NCBI GenBank assembly: GCA_021780935.1
Contig: JAJXXT010000017.1
Span: forward strand, 1 to 42,003
Direction: 5' to 3'
Origin: Pseudomonadota bacterium
Lineage (GTDB): Bacteria > Pseudomonadota > Alphaproteobacteria > Acetobacterales > Acetobacteraceae
Length of the DNA: 42,003 bases
Under the pieces are notes generated by a model that was not told the origin of the DNA, did no database searches, and saw only the letters and a list, made by a program, of their open reading frames with translations. The position numbers were made by a program, and so were the translations under genes. Below, one piece after another: positions 18,478 to 27,854 of the stretch (position 1 is the first letter of the stretch; each line of letters begins with the position of its first letter).

Positions 18478-19457
18478 CGCGCAACCTGATCACGGATGTG
18501 CCGGGGCTCGCGGTGGGGCATGCGACGGACCTGGTGCTCGGCTCCGGGTGCAGCGTGGTGCTGTTCGAGCGGCCGGCGGTGATGGCGGTGACGATCCGCG
18601 GCGGGGCGCCGGGCGGGCGGGACACGGCGATGCTGGAGCCGGAGATGACGCGCCAGGAGGCGGACGGGGTGGTGCTGTCCGGCGGCTCGCTGTTCGGGCT
18701 CGATGCGGCGTCCGGCGCGCAGGCCTGGCTGCGCGAGCAGGGGCGCGGGTTTCGGCTGCGGGGCGCGCTGGTGCCGCTGGTGCCGGGGGCGATTCTGTTC
18801 GACCTGCTGAACCGCGGCGACAAGGGGTGGGGGCGGTATTCGCCATATCGCGAGCTGGGCTACGCGGCGGCGGCGGCGGCAAGGGATGGGGCCTTCCCGC
18901 TGGGCAGCGTGGGGGCGGGGACGGGGGCGACGACGGCGACGTTGAAGGGCGGGCTGGGCTCGGCGAGTGCGGTGACGAGCGGCGGGTTTGTGGTGGGCGC
19001 GATGGTGGCGGTGAACGCGGTGGGCTCGGCGACGATCGGCGACGGGCCGCATTTCTGGGCCGCCCCCTGGGAGGTGGGCAGCGAGTTTGGCGGGCTCGGG
19101 ATGCCGGTGCGGGCGGATGCGGGGCTGCGGATGAAGGGCGCGCCGGCGCGGGCGACGACGATTGCGGTGGTGGCGACGGACGCGAGGCTGACCAAGGGCC
19201 AGGCGAAGCGGCTGGCGATCATGGCGGATGACGGGCTCGCGAGAGCGGTGATGCCGGCGCATGCGCCGGGGGATGGGGACACGGTGTTCGCGGCTTCGGT
19301 GGGGACGGCGGCGGCGCCCGATGACGCGGGGCTGACGGAGCTGGGCCATGTGGCCGCGTGCGTGCTGGCGCGGGCGATCGCGCGCGGCGTGTTTGAGGCG
19401 ACCGCCCTGCCCTACCCCGACGCGATGATGGATTGGCGGGGGAAGTTTGGGGGGTGA
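18474..19457 (+). CDS. P1-family aminopeptidase (DmpA/BapA-like, S58)
   Basis: This 327-aa protein belongs to the self-cleaving P1 (DmpA) family of N-terminal nucleophile hydrolases, which release N-terminal residues or cleave beta-peptides and amides. VPGLAVGHATD is the N-terminal family block and GSVGAGTGATT a central one. ATTIAVVATDARL is where the chain is cut, with Thr229 the probable nucleophile in place of Ser. The GTG overlaps the MFS stop (GTGA). Cytoplasmic, since no signal peptide is seen. Related enzymes degrade beta-peptides, D-peptides or 6-aminohexanoate oligomers; the substrate here is unknown. Confidence 0.86.
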   Translation: MTRNLITDVPGLAVGHATDLVLGSGCSVVLFERPAVMAVTIRGGAPGGRDTAMLEPEMTRQEADGVVLSGGSLFGLDAASGAQAWLREQGRGFRLRGALVPLVPGAILFDLLNRGDKGWGRYSPYRELGYAAAAAARDGAFPLGSVGAGTGATTATLKGGLGSASAVTSGGFVVGAMVAVNAVGSATIGDGPHFWAAPWEVGSEFGGLGMPVRADAGLRMKGAPARATTIAVVATDARLTKGQAKRLAIMADDGLARAVMPAHAPGDGDTVFAASVGTAAAPDDAGLTELGHVAACVLARAIARGVFEATALPYPDAMMDWRGKFGG

Positions 19458-19544
19458 GGCCGAGGGCTGGCGGACACGGCCCAAGTATCGCCATCAATGG
19501 GGTTGTTCCTTCGGTTTTGGTTTCGGGCACAAGGAGGTCAGGCC

Positions 19545-20114
19545 ATGCGGCGTTCATCCGCGGCACATGCGGCCCTCGCGGGCTTGCTCATCGTCACCGC
19601 CGTGATCGGGGGCGTAACGCTGGTCGCACCCGCGGCCTTCGCCGCGCACGGCGGAAACGGGGGCGGAAATGGCGGTGGCAATGGTGGCGGCAGCGGTGGT
19701 GGCAGCGGGGCTGGGAATGGCAACGGCCATGGCGGTGGCCGAGGCAGCGCGGCCGGCGCCGGCGGGCATGCCGATGCCGGGCACGGACCCAGCGCGGCTG
19801 CCTCGGGCCAGCTCAGCGCGGCGCTGGGCGCGCTGAACGCAGCCCATGCCAGCCCGACGGCGCTTGCCCATGCGGCACCGAACTCGGTGCCGGGTCAGCT
19901 TGCAACCTATGACCGTGCGATGATCGCGGCGCTGGGCATGCCCGACCTGACGCCAGCGCAGGTGGTGGCGCGCAATGCCGCGATTGCCGCGGCACGCTCG
20001 CAGCTCGCCGCGGCCTCGAACAAGACGCTGACGCCCGCCGTGGTAGAGCGGGTCGATGACCTGCTCGGGCTACCGGCCAGCAACCCGTCGCTCGGCACCG
20101 GCTTCGCCGGTTGA
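19545..20114 (+). CDS. Exported Gly/Asn-rich protein of unknown function
   Basis: This 189-aa protein is preceded by AAGGAGG. The signal peptide (MRRSSAAHAALAG, then a long hydrophobic core, cut after AAFA near residue 36) leads to a Gly/Asn/Ser tract of about 35 residues, then an Ala-rich C-terminal half (about 85-189) predicted helical. I recognise no domain. The C-terminal part (LTPAQVVARNAAIAAARSQL) resembles small helical exported proteins with no known role. Probably monocistronic; a weak hairpin follows it. Confidence 0.72.
   Translation: MRRSSAAHAALAGLLIVTAVIGGVTLVAPAAFAAHGGNGGGNGGGNGGGSGGGSGAGNGNGHGGGRGSAAGAGGHADAGHGPSAAASGQLSAALGALNAAHASPTALAHAAPNSVPGQLATYDRAMIAALGMPDLTPAQVVARNAAIAAARSQLAAASNKTLTPAVVERVDDLLGLPASNPSLGTGFAG
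19650..19745 (+). repeat. Gly/Asn/Ser codon repeat
   Basis: Imperfect 12-base units of the GGN-GGN-GGN-AAY/AGC type encode a tract of the form GGGN then GGGS. It is coding repeat sequence inside the exported protein gene, likely a flexible linker and prone to length changes. Confidence 0.75.
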
Positions 20115-20337
20115 GCTGATGGATTTTTGAGGCGACGGCCCTGCCCTTCCCTCGGGCGGGGGAGGTTTGGGGCTGGGGTGAGGTTGAAGGCGTTGGGACA
20201 CAGCCCCAGGCTTGCCACAAACCAGGGCCGTTATTCGGAGACCTGAGAACCGGGAACTCGTTCGATTTTAGGTAGAGGCCGCCCCATGGGGAAGGGGAGC
20301 ATCGGGTAAGCCGGTTTCTGTTGGATTGTATGTTTCG
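20115..20337. other. Gene-free spacer with a weak hairpin
   Basis: This spacer lies between the exported-protein gene and the end of the Mrr-like gene (convergent). CCCTGCCC (20139-20146) can pair with GGGCGGGG (20154-20161) with one G-T wobble, but no T-run follows, so it is at best a Rho-type or bidirectional 3' end. The rest is less GC-rich than the surrounding genes and has no open frame with coding character. Confidence 0.5.
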
Positions 20338-21270
20338 TTACTCGAAGAAGTCCTCGTCGATTTTCTTGACGTGGAGGATTTCCTCGATCCGGCAGCCTAC
20401 GTTGTGGCGGATCATCAGCCGGGTCAGTTGTTCACCGTCGATCAGCACGATGCGCTTGCTGAGGTAGTCGGCGGTTTCACGCGCGCTGCCGGTGAAACTG
20501 GAGGTGGTGACGAAAAGGCCCTTTGCGGCCTTGTGACGGTCCAGGCTGCCGAAAAAGTCGCGGATCGCGCCCGGCCCGACGCTGTTGCCGGCGGCGTAGC
20601 GCTTGGCCTGGATGTAGACGCGGTCAAGACCCAGGGCATCCTGATCGATCACGCCGTCGACTCCGTCGTCCCCGCTGCGGCCGAGGGCGCGGCCGGCCTC
20701 GGCCGCCGAGCCGCCATATCCCATCTCCAGCAGCAGACTGACGATCAGTCGCTCGAAGAACTCCGGCGGCGCGGCGCGCACCCGGTCCAGCAGCTCTTCG
20801 GCGAGGGCCGCCTCGATCCGGCGATGTGCCGCGCGCATGGTCTCGTCTGGCGTTTGGTCGGCAGTGTCGCGTGGGCCGGGAGCGATGTCGTCGCCCGCTG
20901 TCTGGGCGGACCGGTCGCTAAACTGACGAAACTCCTCAAAGCGGCGGAGAATATCGTTGTCAATCCGATCTGGATGAGAGGCGAGCATCTCCTGGCCGCG
21001 CGGTGTGAGGCGGAAATATCCGCGCCGAGTCACCTCCAGCAGACCGGCCTTCGTCAGGTAGGTCTTGGCCCAGTGGACGCGGTTGGCGAGAATTGTCTGC
21101 CGTCCCGACGGCAGCAGCGCAGCGCGTGCCACATCGCTCAGCCCCAGTGCGTCGCCAAGGCTCTGCACCACGGCGCCAATCCGCTGTTCGCCCGCCGAGG
21201 CGGCACGCAGCACCGGCAGCATCAGGCTCTGGTAATCTGGGACGGTATCGGCGGGATCGGGCGCGGTCAT
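20338..21270 (-). CDS. Mrr-like type IV restriction endonuclease
   Basis: This 310-aa protein has an N-terminal winged-helix Mrr_N domain (residues 1-110, with LGLSDVARAALLPSGRQTILANR and WAKTYLTKAGLLE) and a C-terminal Mrr catalytic domain (about 165-300) of the PD-(D/E)xK type. The active-site series appears as GDDGVDGVIDQDALG followed by VYIQAKRY (the QxK variant). Mrr proteins cut modified DNA, so no methylase partner is needed, and none is present. The gene is visibly less GC-rich than its neighbours, fitting horizontal acquisition. ATG 21270 is used; the open frame continuing upstream is antisense to mreB. Confidence 0.88.
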   Translation of the reverse strand: MTAPDPADTVPDYQSLMLPVLRAASAGEQRIGAVVQSLGDALGLSDVARAALLPSGRQTILANRVHWAKTYLTKAGLLEVTRRGYFRLTPRGQEMLASHPDRIDNDILRRFEEFRQFSDRSAQTAGDDIAPGPRDTADQTPDETMRAAHRRIEAALAEELLDRVRAAPPEFFERLIVSLLLEMGYGGSAAEAGRALGRSGDDGVDGVIDQDALGLDRVYIQAKRYAAGNSVGPGAIRDFFGSLDRHKAAKGLFVTTSSFTGSARETADYLSKRIVLIDGEQLTRLMIRHNVGCRIEEILHVKKIDEDFFE

Positions 21271-21374
21271 CCGAACCAACTCCGGATTTCGATGATGACG
21301 CGTAAAAGGCACTGCCCTCCCCGGTCGCGGCGGCGGACGGAGGGTCGCGAGAGCATCCGGCGGTGCGCCACTGG

Positions 21375-22536
<1,162 letters not shown>

Positions 22537-22624
22537 ATCCGGCCACTCCCTATCGGGGCACCCAATCCGGCCCGGAAGCGCACGGTTTCTTGGAATCCGC
22601 GGCCGGGCGGCGTATCGAGGCGAC

Positions 22625-23488
22625 GTGATCCGACTTTCCATCCAGATGCGTCAGGCGCTGGCGAAGCTGACGCTGCCGGTGCTGGCGGCGGTGGCCTTTG
22701 CGCTGGTGCTGGTGGGGCGGGCCGATACGCTGCTGGTGATGCGGCTGCGCGGCGCGCTGGATGACGCGCTGACGCCGATCTATGGCGCGATGGCGGGGCC
22801 GCTGGCGCAGGCGCGCCGCAGCGTGGGCTGGGTGAGCGACCTGCTGGACGTGCAGGCGCGGAATGTGCGGTTGCGCGAGGAGAACGCGCGGCTGCGGCAC
22901 TGGGAGCTGGTCGCGCAGGCGCTGGCGCTGCGCAACCGCGAGCTGGAGACGCAGCTGCACTGGATGCCGAGCCGGCCCGCGACCTTTGTCACCGCGCCGG
23001 TGGTGGCGGATACTGGCGGGCTCTATGCCCACGCGGTGCTGGTGGAGCTGCGGCGCGGGCATGCGGTGCACCGCGGCGATATCGCGGTCGATGGCGGCGG
23101 GCTGGTGGGGCGGGTGACCGAGGTCGGCGCGCGCAGTGCCCGGGTGCTGCTGATCACCGACCTCAACAGCCGGGTGCCGGTGATGCTGGTGCAGAGCCAC
23201 GCGCCGGCGCTGATGGTGGGGACCAACGGGGCGCTGCCGCGGCTGACCTTCTGGCCGCAGGGCGTGGTGCCGCGCGAGGGCGAGCGGGTGGTGACGAGCA
23301 GCGCCGGCGGGGTGTTTCCGGCGGATCTGCCGGTGGGCACGGTGCATTACGACCGCGCGCACGTCGCCGAGGTGCTGCCGGATGCGCGGCTCGACCAGAT
23401 GGATATCGTGCGGCTGTTCGATTTCGGCTCGGTCAGGTCGCTGGCGCCGGAAGCGGCGGCGCGGCGCCACCGCGACGGACCGCCCTAG
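22625..23488 (+). CDS. mreC: Rod-shape protein MreC
   Basis: This 287-aa bitopic protein links MreB to the periplasmic wall machinery. It has one N-terminal membrane helix (about 13-33, LPVLAAVAFALVLVGRADTL), a short coiled coil (75-110, RNVRLREENARLRHWE) and a two-lobed beta-barrel domain (120-265, with VHRGDIAVDGGGLVGRV and VTSSAGGVFPADLPVG). The GTG start at 22625 is used. Length matches alphaproteobacterial MreC. Confidence 0.95.
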   Translation: MIRLSIQMRQALAKLTLPVLAAVAFALVLVGRADTLLVMRLRGALDDALTPIYGAMAGPLAQARRSVGWVSDLLDVQARNVRLREENARLRHWELVAQALALRNRELETQLHWMPSRPATFVTAPVVADTGGLYAHAVLVELRRGHAVHRGDIAVDGGGLVGRVTEVGARSARVLLITDLNSRVPVMLVQSHAPALMVGTNGALPRLTFWPQGVVPREGERVVTSSAGGVFPADLPVGTVHYDRAHVAEVLPDARLDQMDIVRLFDFGSVRSLAPEAAARRHRDGPP

Positions 23489-23510
23489 CCGTGCGCGCCA
23501 AGGGGCCACG

Positions 23511-24059
23511 ATGAGCGACCGACGGCCGGGAATTCGCCCGCGGCCGACGCTGGGGCGGCGCATCGACGCGGCCGGGCGAGCCGCCTTCCCCGCCGCGAGC
23601 ACGGCGCTGGGGCTGCTGCTGATCTCGGCCCTGCTGGGCCTGCCGGCGGCGGCGGAGCTGCGGCTCGCGGTCGCGTTCAGCTGCGTGTTCTTCTGGACCG
23701 TGTTTCGCCCCGCCGCGATGCCGCCGCTGGTGGTGTTCGTGCTCGGGCTGCTGTGCGACCTGCTGGGCCAGGCGCCGCTGGGGCTCGACGTGCTGGTGCT
23801 TCTGGGGATGCACGCCGTGGCGCTGCGGCTTCGGCGTATTCTTGAAAAACAGGGGTTTATAAGGGTTTGGTTGGCGTTTGGCTCCTGCGCCGTGATCGCC
23901 TCGGTGACGATTTGGGTGGGGTCGATGGCGCTGGCGGCGCGGCTGCTGCCGGCGATGCCGGCGGTGGCGACGGCGCTGATCGCCGTGGGGTTGTATCCGC
24001 TGTTCGCCTTTCCGCTGGCGCGGGCGCATCGGACGCTGGCGGAGCCCGAGCATGCCTAG
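23511..24059 (+). CDS. mreD: Rod-shape protein MreD
   Basis: This 182-aa integral membrane protein has five to six predicted hydrophobic helices and VFVLGLLCDLLGQAPLGLD, the signature block of MreD. ATG 23511 is used; the longer frame runs back into mreC and lacks coding character. The stop overlaps the PBP2 start by 8 bases. It works with MreC and RodA/PBP2 in cell elongation. Confidence 0.93.
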   Translation: MSDRRPGIRPRPTLGRRIDAAGRAAFPAASTALGLLLISALLGLPAAAELRLAVAFSCVFFWTVFRPAAMPPLVVFVLGLLCDLLGQAPLGLDVLVLLGMHAVALRLRRILEKQGFIRVWLAFGSCAVIASVTIWVGSMALAARLLPAMPAVATALIAVGLYPLFAFPLARAHRTLAEPEHA

Positions 24060-25950
24060 GCGCGAGCAGCAGCGGTCCGGCGTGTTCGCGCGCCGGGCGC
24101 TGATCATCGGGGCGGCGCAGCTTGGCGCGTTCGGGCTGCTGGCCGAGCGGCTGTGGCGGATGCAGGTGGTGGATGCGAAGCACTACCAGACGCTGGCCAA
24201 CCGCAACCGGATTTCGGCCAGGCTGCTGGCGCCGGCGCGCGGGCGCATCCTCGACCGGTTCGGCATGCCGGTCGCGGATAACCGGCAGGTGTGGCGGGCC
24301 TCGCTGATCGCCGGCGAAACGCGGCATGTGCGCCGGACGCTCGATGTGTTCCAGCGGCTGGTGGGGCTGCCGGCCGCCGAGCGGCGGCGGATCATCCGCG
24401 AGGTGATGCTGCGCCGGCGTTTTGTGCCGGTGACGCTGCGCGCGTTCCTGACCTGGGACGAGATGGCGCGCATCGAGGCGAATGCGCCGGACCTGCCGGG
24501 GGTGGTGGTCGATGTCGGGCAGAGCCGCGTCTATCCCTATGGACGGCTGCTGGCGCACACGATCGGCTATGTCGCGCGGCCGAACCAGCAGGACGTGAAG
24601 CGCGACCCGCAACTGGCGCTGCCGGGAATGCGGATCGGGCGCACCGGGCTCGAAGCCTATGCCGAGGCGAGCCTGCGCGGGACGGCGGGGGTGGAGCAGC
24701 TCGAGGTCGATGCGCTGGGGCGGGTGGTGCGCAAGCTCGGGGTGCAGCCGGGGGTGGCGGGCAAGGATCTGCACCTGACGCTCGATGCCGGGCTGCATGC
24801 GGACCTGCGCGCGGCGATGGGCAGCCAGACCGGCAGTGCGGTGGTGATGGATGTGACCAATGGCGAGGTGCTGGCCATGGTCTCGACGCCCTCGTTCGAC
24901 CCGTCGCTGTTCAACACCGGGGTGAGCCAGACACGGTGGAACGAGTGGATATCGAACCAGCGCGCGCCGCTGGAGGATCGCTCGACGCAAGGGCTGTATC
25001 CGCCGGGCTCGACGTTCAAGCCGAGTGTGGCGCTGGCGGCGCTGAAGGCCGGCACGATCACCGCCAAGACGATTTTTTTCTGCCCCGGCTATCTCGATGT
25101 CGGGAACAAGCGGTTTCATTGCTGGCTGCTGGGCGGGCACGGCAAGCAGGACCTGCACCAGGCGATCCAGAATTCCTGCGACGTTTATTTCTATAACGTC
25201 GCGATGCACACCGGCATCGACCGGATGGCGGCCGGGGCGCACCGGATGGGGCTGGCGGCGCCGCTCGACTTCGAGGTGCCGGGGACGCAAACCGGGTTTG
25301 TTCCGACGTTGGAATGGGCGCGGGCTCGGCACCGGCTGTGGACGATGGGCGATACGGTGATCCATGGCATCGGCCAGGGGTTCACGCTGCTGACGCCGCT
25401 GTCGCTCGCGACGATGACGGCGCGGGTGGCGAGCGGGCGGGCGGTGGTGCCGCGGGTGGTGCGCGACGAGGTGGTGCGCGCTCCACCGATGCTCGACCTC
25501 GACCCGCAATGGTTGCAGGCGGTGCGCGGCGGCATGTGGGCGGTGGTGAACAACCCGCAGGGGACGGGTTATGCCGTGCGGATCGACATCAACGGCATGA
25601 CGATGGCCGGCAAGACCGGCACGGCGCAGGTGGTGAATGTTTCGAGTGCGCAATATCGGGCCGGTGTGAACACCGCGAACTGGCCGTGGAAGCTGCGCCC
25701 GCACGGACTGTTCATCGCCTATGCGCCGTATGAGGCGCCGCGCTATGCGGCGGCGGTGGTCATCGAGCACGGCAACGAGGGGGCGGATTCCGCCGCACCG
25801 GTGGCGAAGGCGGTGATGGAGCGAGTGCTGCGGCGCGACCCGGCGCGGCGCAACACGCCGCCTGGTGCGGGGGCCGGTGGGGGGATGACGGCCGAGGCGG
25901 CGCCGTTTGGTGCGGGCGGGCTGGGTGCGGGCGGGGTGACACGGCGGTGA
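24052..25950 (+). CDS. mrdA: Penicillin-binding protein 2 (elongation transpeptidase)
   Basis: This 632-aa class B PBP cross-links peptidoglycan during elongation. It has one N-terminal membrane helix (about 14-34) and a dimerisation/pedestal domain with PARGRILDRFGMPVADN (61-77). The transpeptidase domain has the active Ser320 in PGSTFKPS (SxxK), Ser375 in NSCDVYF (SxD variant of SxN) and Lys521 in AGKTGTAQV (KTG). The C terminus (about 605-632) is a Gly/Ala-rich tail that may be disordered. Its stop overlaps the rodA GTG by 4 bases, coupling the glycosyltransferase-transpeptidase pair. Confidence 0.96.
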   Translation: MPRREQQRSGVFARRALIIGAAQLGAFGLLAERLWRMQVVDAKHYQTLANRNRISARLLAPARGRILDRFGMPVADNRQVWRASLIAGETRHVRRTLDVFQRLVGLPAAERRRIIREVMLRRRFVPVTLRAFLTWDEMARIEANAPDLPGVVVDVGQSRVYPYGRLLAHTIGYVARPNQQDVKRDPQLALPGMRIGRTGLEAYAEASLRGTAGVEQLEVDALGRVVRKLGVQPGVAGKDLHLTLDAGLHADLRAAMGSQTGSAVVMDVTNGEVLAMVSTPSFDPSLFNTGVSQTRWNEWISNQRAPLEDRSTQGLYPPGSTFKPSVALAALKAGTITAKTIFFCPGYLDVGNKRFHCWLLGGHGKQDLHQAIQNSCDVYFYNVAMHTGIDRMAAGAHRMGLAAPLDFEVPGTQTGFVPTLEWARARHRLWTMGDTVIHGIGQGFTLLTPLSLATMTARVASGRAVVPRVVRDEVVRAPPMLDLDPQWLQAVRGGMWAVVNNPQGTGYAVRIDINGMTMAGKTGTAQVVNVSSAQYRAGVNTANWPWKLRPHGLFIAYAPYEAPRYAAAVVIEHGNEGADSAAPVAKAVMERVLRRDPARRNTPPGAGAGGGMTAEAAPFGAGGLGAGGVTRR

Positions 25951-27098
25951 GCCTGTTCGAGAAGCGGCTGCTGCGGGCCGAGGCGCCGGGGCTGGGTGGC
26001 AAGCTGTGGCGGATGAGCTGGGTTTATGTGCTGCTGCTCTGCCTGCTCGCGGGCGTGGGATATGTGGCGCAGGTTTCCGCCTCCGGCGGCTCGGTGATGC
26101 CGTATGCGGGGCCGCATGTGCTGCGCTTCGGCTTTGCGCTGCTGCTGATGCTGGGAATCGCGATGATCGATATCCGCTTCATCGCGCGGCTGGCCTGGCT
26201 CGGCTATGCGGCGGGGGTGCTGCTGCTGCTGGCGGTGTTACGGTTTGGCAACGTTGGTAACGGCGCGCGGCGCTGGCTCGCGATCGGGTCGTTCCAGTGG
26301 CAGCCCTCGGAGCTGATGAAGATCGTGCTGGTGCTGGCGCTCGCCGCCTGGTTCCGGCGCGCTTCGTGGGAGCGGATGGGCAACCCGCTCTTCCTGATCC
26401 CGCCGGTGCTGGCGGTGCTGCTGCCGGTGGGGCTGATCCTGAAGGAGCCCAATCTCGGCACCGCGGTGATCGTCGCCGCGATCGGGGGGGCCGTGTTCCT
26501 CGGCGCGGGGTTGCGGTGGTGGAAGGTGGCGCTGCTGGTCGGGCTCGTGGTGGTGGCGGCGCCGTTCGTCTATCAGCATCTGCACGCCTATCAGCGTTCG
26601 CGCATTCAGATCTTTCTGCATCCGGAGCTCGACCCGCTGGGGGCCGGCTATAACATCCTGCAATCAAAGATCGCGCTGGGCTCGGGCGGGCTGTGGGGCA
26701 AGGGGTATCTGCACGGCACGCAGGGGCGGCTCGATTTCCTGCCGGAGAAGCAGACCGATTTCATCTTCACCATTCTCGCCGAGGAGTTCGGGCTGGTCGG
26801 CAGCTATGCGGTGCTCGGGCTGCTGATGCTGATCACCTTCTCGGGGCTGGTGGTCGCGTTGCGCTGCCGCCACCAGTTCGGGCGGCTGGTGGCGCTGGGG
26901 CTGACGATGAATTTCTTCTGCTACGTGTTCGTCAACCTGGCGATGGTGATGGGGCTGATCCCGGTCGGCGGCGTGCCGCTGCCGCTGGTCTCGCATGGCG
27001 GCTCGGCGATGCTGATGGTGATGATAGGGTGCGGGATTCTGATGTCGGTCTATGTCCACCGGGACGCGACGTTCGACGAGCCGGCCGAGACGGTTTGA
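25947..27098 (+). CDS. rodA: SEDS glycosyltransferase RodA
   Basis: This 383-aa polytopic SEDS protein polymerises glycan strands with PBP2. About ten hydrophobic segments are seen. Characteristic blocks are GNGARRWLAIGSFQWQPSELMK, IQSKIALGSGG-like ILQSKIALGSGGLWGKGY, FLPEKQTDFIFTILAEEFG and PLPLVSHGGSAMLMVM. The Asp in EKQTDFIF is the catalytic residue known for RodA. GTG start, overlapping mrdA. Confidence 0.96.
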   Translation: MSLFEKRLLRAEAPGLGGKLWRMSWVYVLLLCLLAGVGYVAQVSASGGSVMPYAGPHVLRFGFALLLMLGIAMIDIRFIARLAWLGYAAGVLLLLAVLRFGNVGNGARRWLAIGSFQWQPSELMKIVLVLALAAWFRRASWERMGNPLFLIPPVLAVLLPVGLILKEPNLGTAVIVAAIGGAVFLGAGLRWWKVALLVGLVVVAAPFVYQHLHAYQRSRIQIFLHPELDPLGAGYNILQSKIALGSGGLWGKGYLHGTQGRLDFLPEKQTDFIFTILAEEFGLVGSYAVLGLLMLITFSGLVVALRCRHQFGRLVALGLTMNFFCYVFVNLAMVMGLIPVGGVPLPLVSHGGSAMLMVMIGCGILMSVYVHRDATFDEPAETV

Positions 27099-27832
27099 GC
27101 CATTTCCTGGTGCTGGTCGGGATCGTCGGCGGGGCGCTGGCGGGCGGGTTCGTCTCCGGTTTCGCGGGGTTCGGCAACGGTATCACCGCGATCGGCATCT
27201 GGCTGCAGATCCTGCCGCCGCCGGTGGTGGCGATGCTGGTGCTGATCTGCTCCGTTGCGGCGCAGATCCAGACCATGCCGACGATCTGGCACGCGGTGGA
27301 GGCCAGGCGGGTGCTGCCCTTCGTGCTGCCGGGGCTGCTCGGCGTGCCGGTGGGGGCGTGGCTGCTCGCGGTGCTCGACCCCGAGGTGGTGCGGGTGGGG
27401 ACCGGGCTGCTGCTGGTGGGGTATTCGACGTTCCTGCTGCTGCGGCGGGCGGGTGCGAGCCTGGACTGGGGCGGGCGGGCGGCGGACGGCGCGGTTGGAT
27501 TCGGCGGCGGCATGCTGGCCGGGCTGATCGGGCTTTCCGGGCCGCTGCCGACGCTGTGGGCGACGCTGCGGGGCTGGCCGAAGCTGGAGAGCCGCAGCGT
27601 GTTCCAGAGTTTCAACCTCGCGATCGGGCTGCTGGCGCTGGCGACGCACACGGCGACGGGGATGCTGACCTTTCCGGTGCTGCGGGCCGCGGCGATGGCG
27701 CTGCCGGCGACGTTTCTCGGCACGTGGGTGGGGGTGCGCGCGTGGCACCGGGTAGGCGAGCGCGGCTTCCGGCGGGCGATCCTGGTGCTGCTCGGGGTCT
27801 CGGGCGTGCTGCTGCTGCGGGCGGCGATTTAG
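27095..27832 (+). CDS. TauE/SafE-family permease
   Basis: This 245-aa membrane protein has seven to eight hydrophobic helices. The two half-repeats each begin with a Gly-rich motif: GGFVSGFAGFGNG near residue 15 and GGGMLAGLIGLSGPLPT near 140, the hallmark of the sulfite exporter TauE/SafE family. Members export sulfite, sulfoacetate or other organic anions; the substrate is unknown. The best start is TTG at 27095, overlapping the rodA stop (TTGA); a GTG at 27110 is the alternative. Linkage to the elongasome operon is by overlap only and may be accidental. Confidence 0.8.
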   Translation: MSHFLVLVGIVGGALAGGFVSGFAGFGNGITAIGIWLQILPPPVVAMLVLICSVAAQIQTMPTIWHAVEARRVLPFVLPGLLGVPVGAWLLAVLDPEVVRVGTGLLLVGYSTFLLLRRAGASLDWGGRAADGAVGFGGGMLAGLIGLSGPLPTLWATLRGWPKLESRSVFQSFNLAIGLLALATHTATGMLTFPVLRAAAMALPATFLGTWVGVRAWHRVGERGFRRAILVLLGVSGVLLLRAAI

Positions 27833-27854
27833 GCGCGGACGGGCTGGCCGATGC

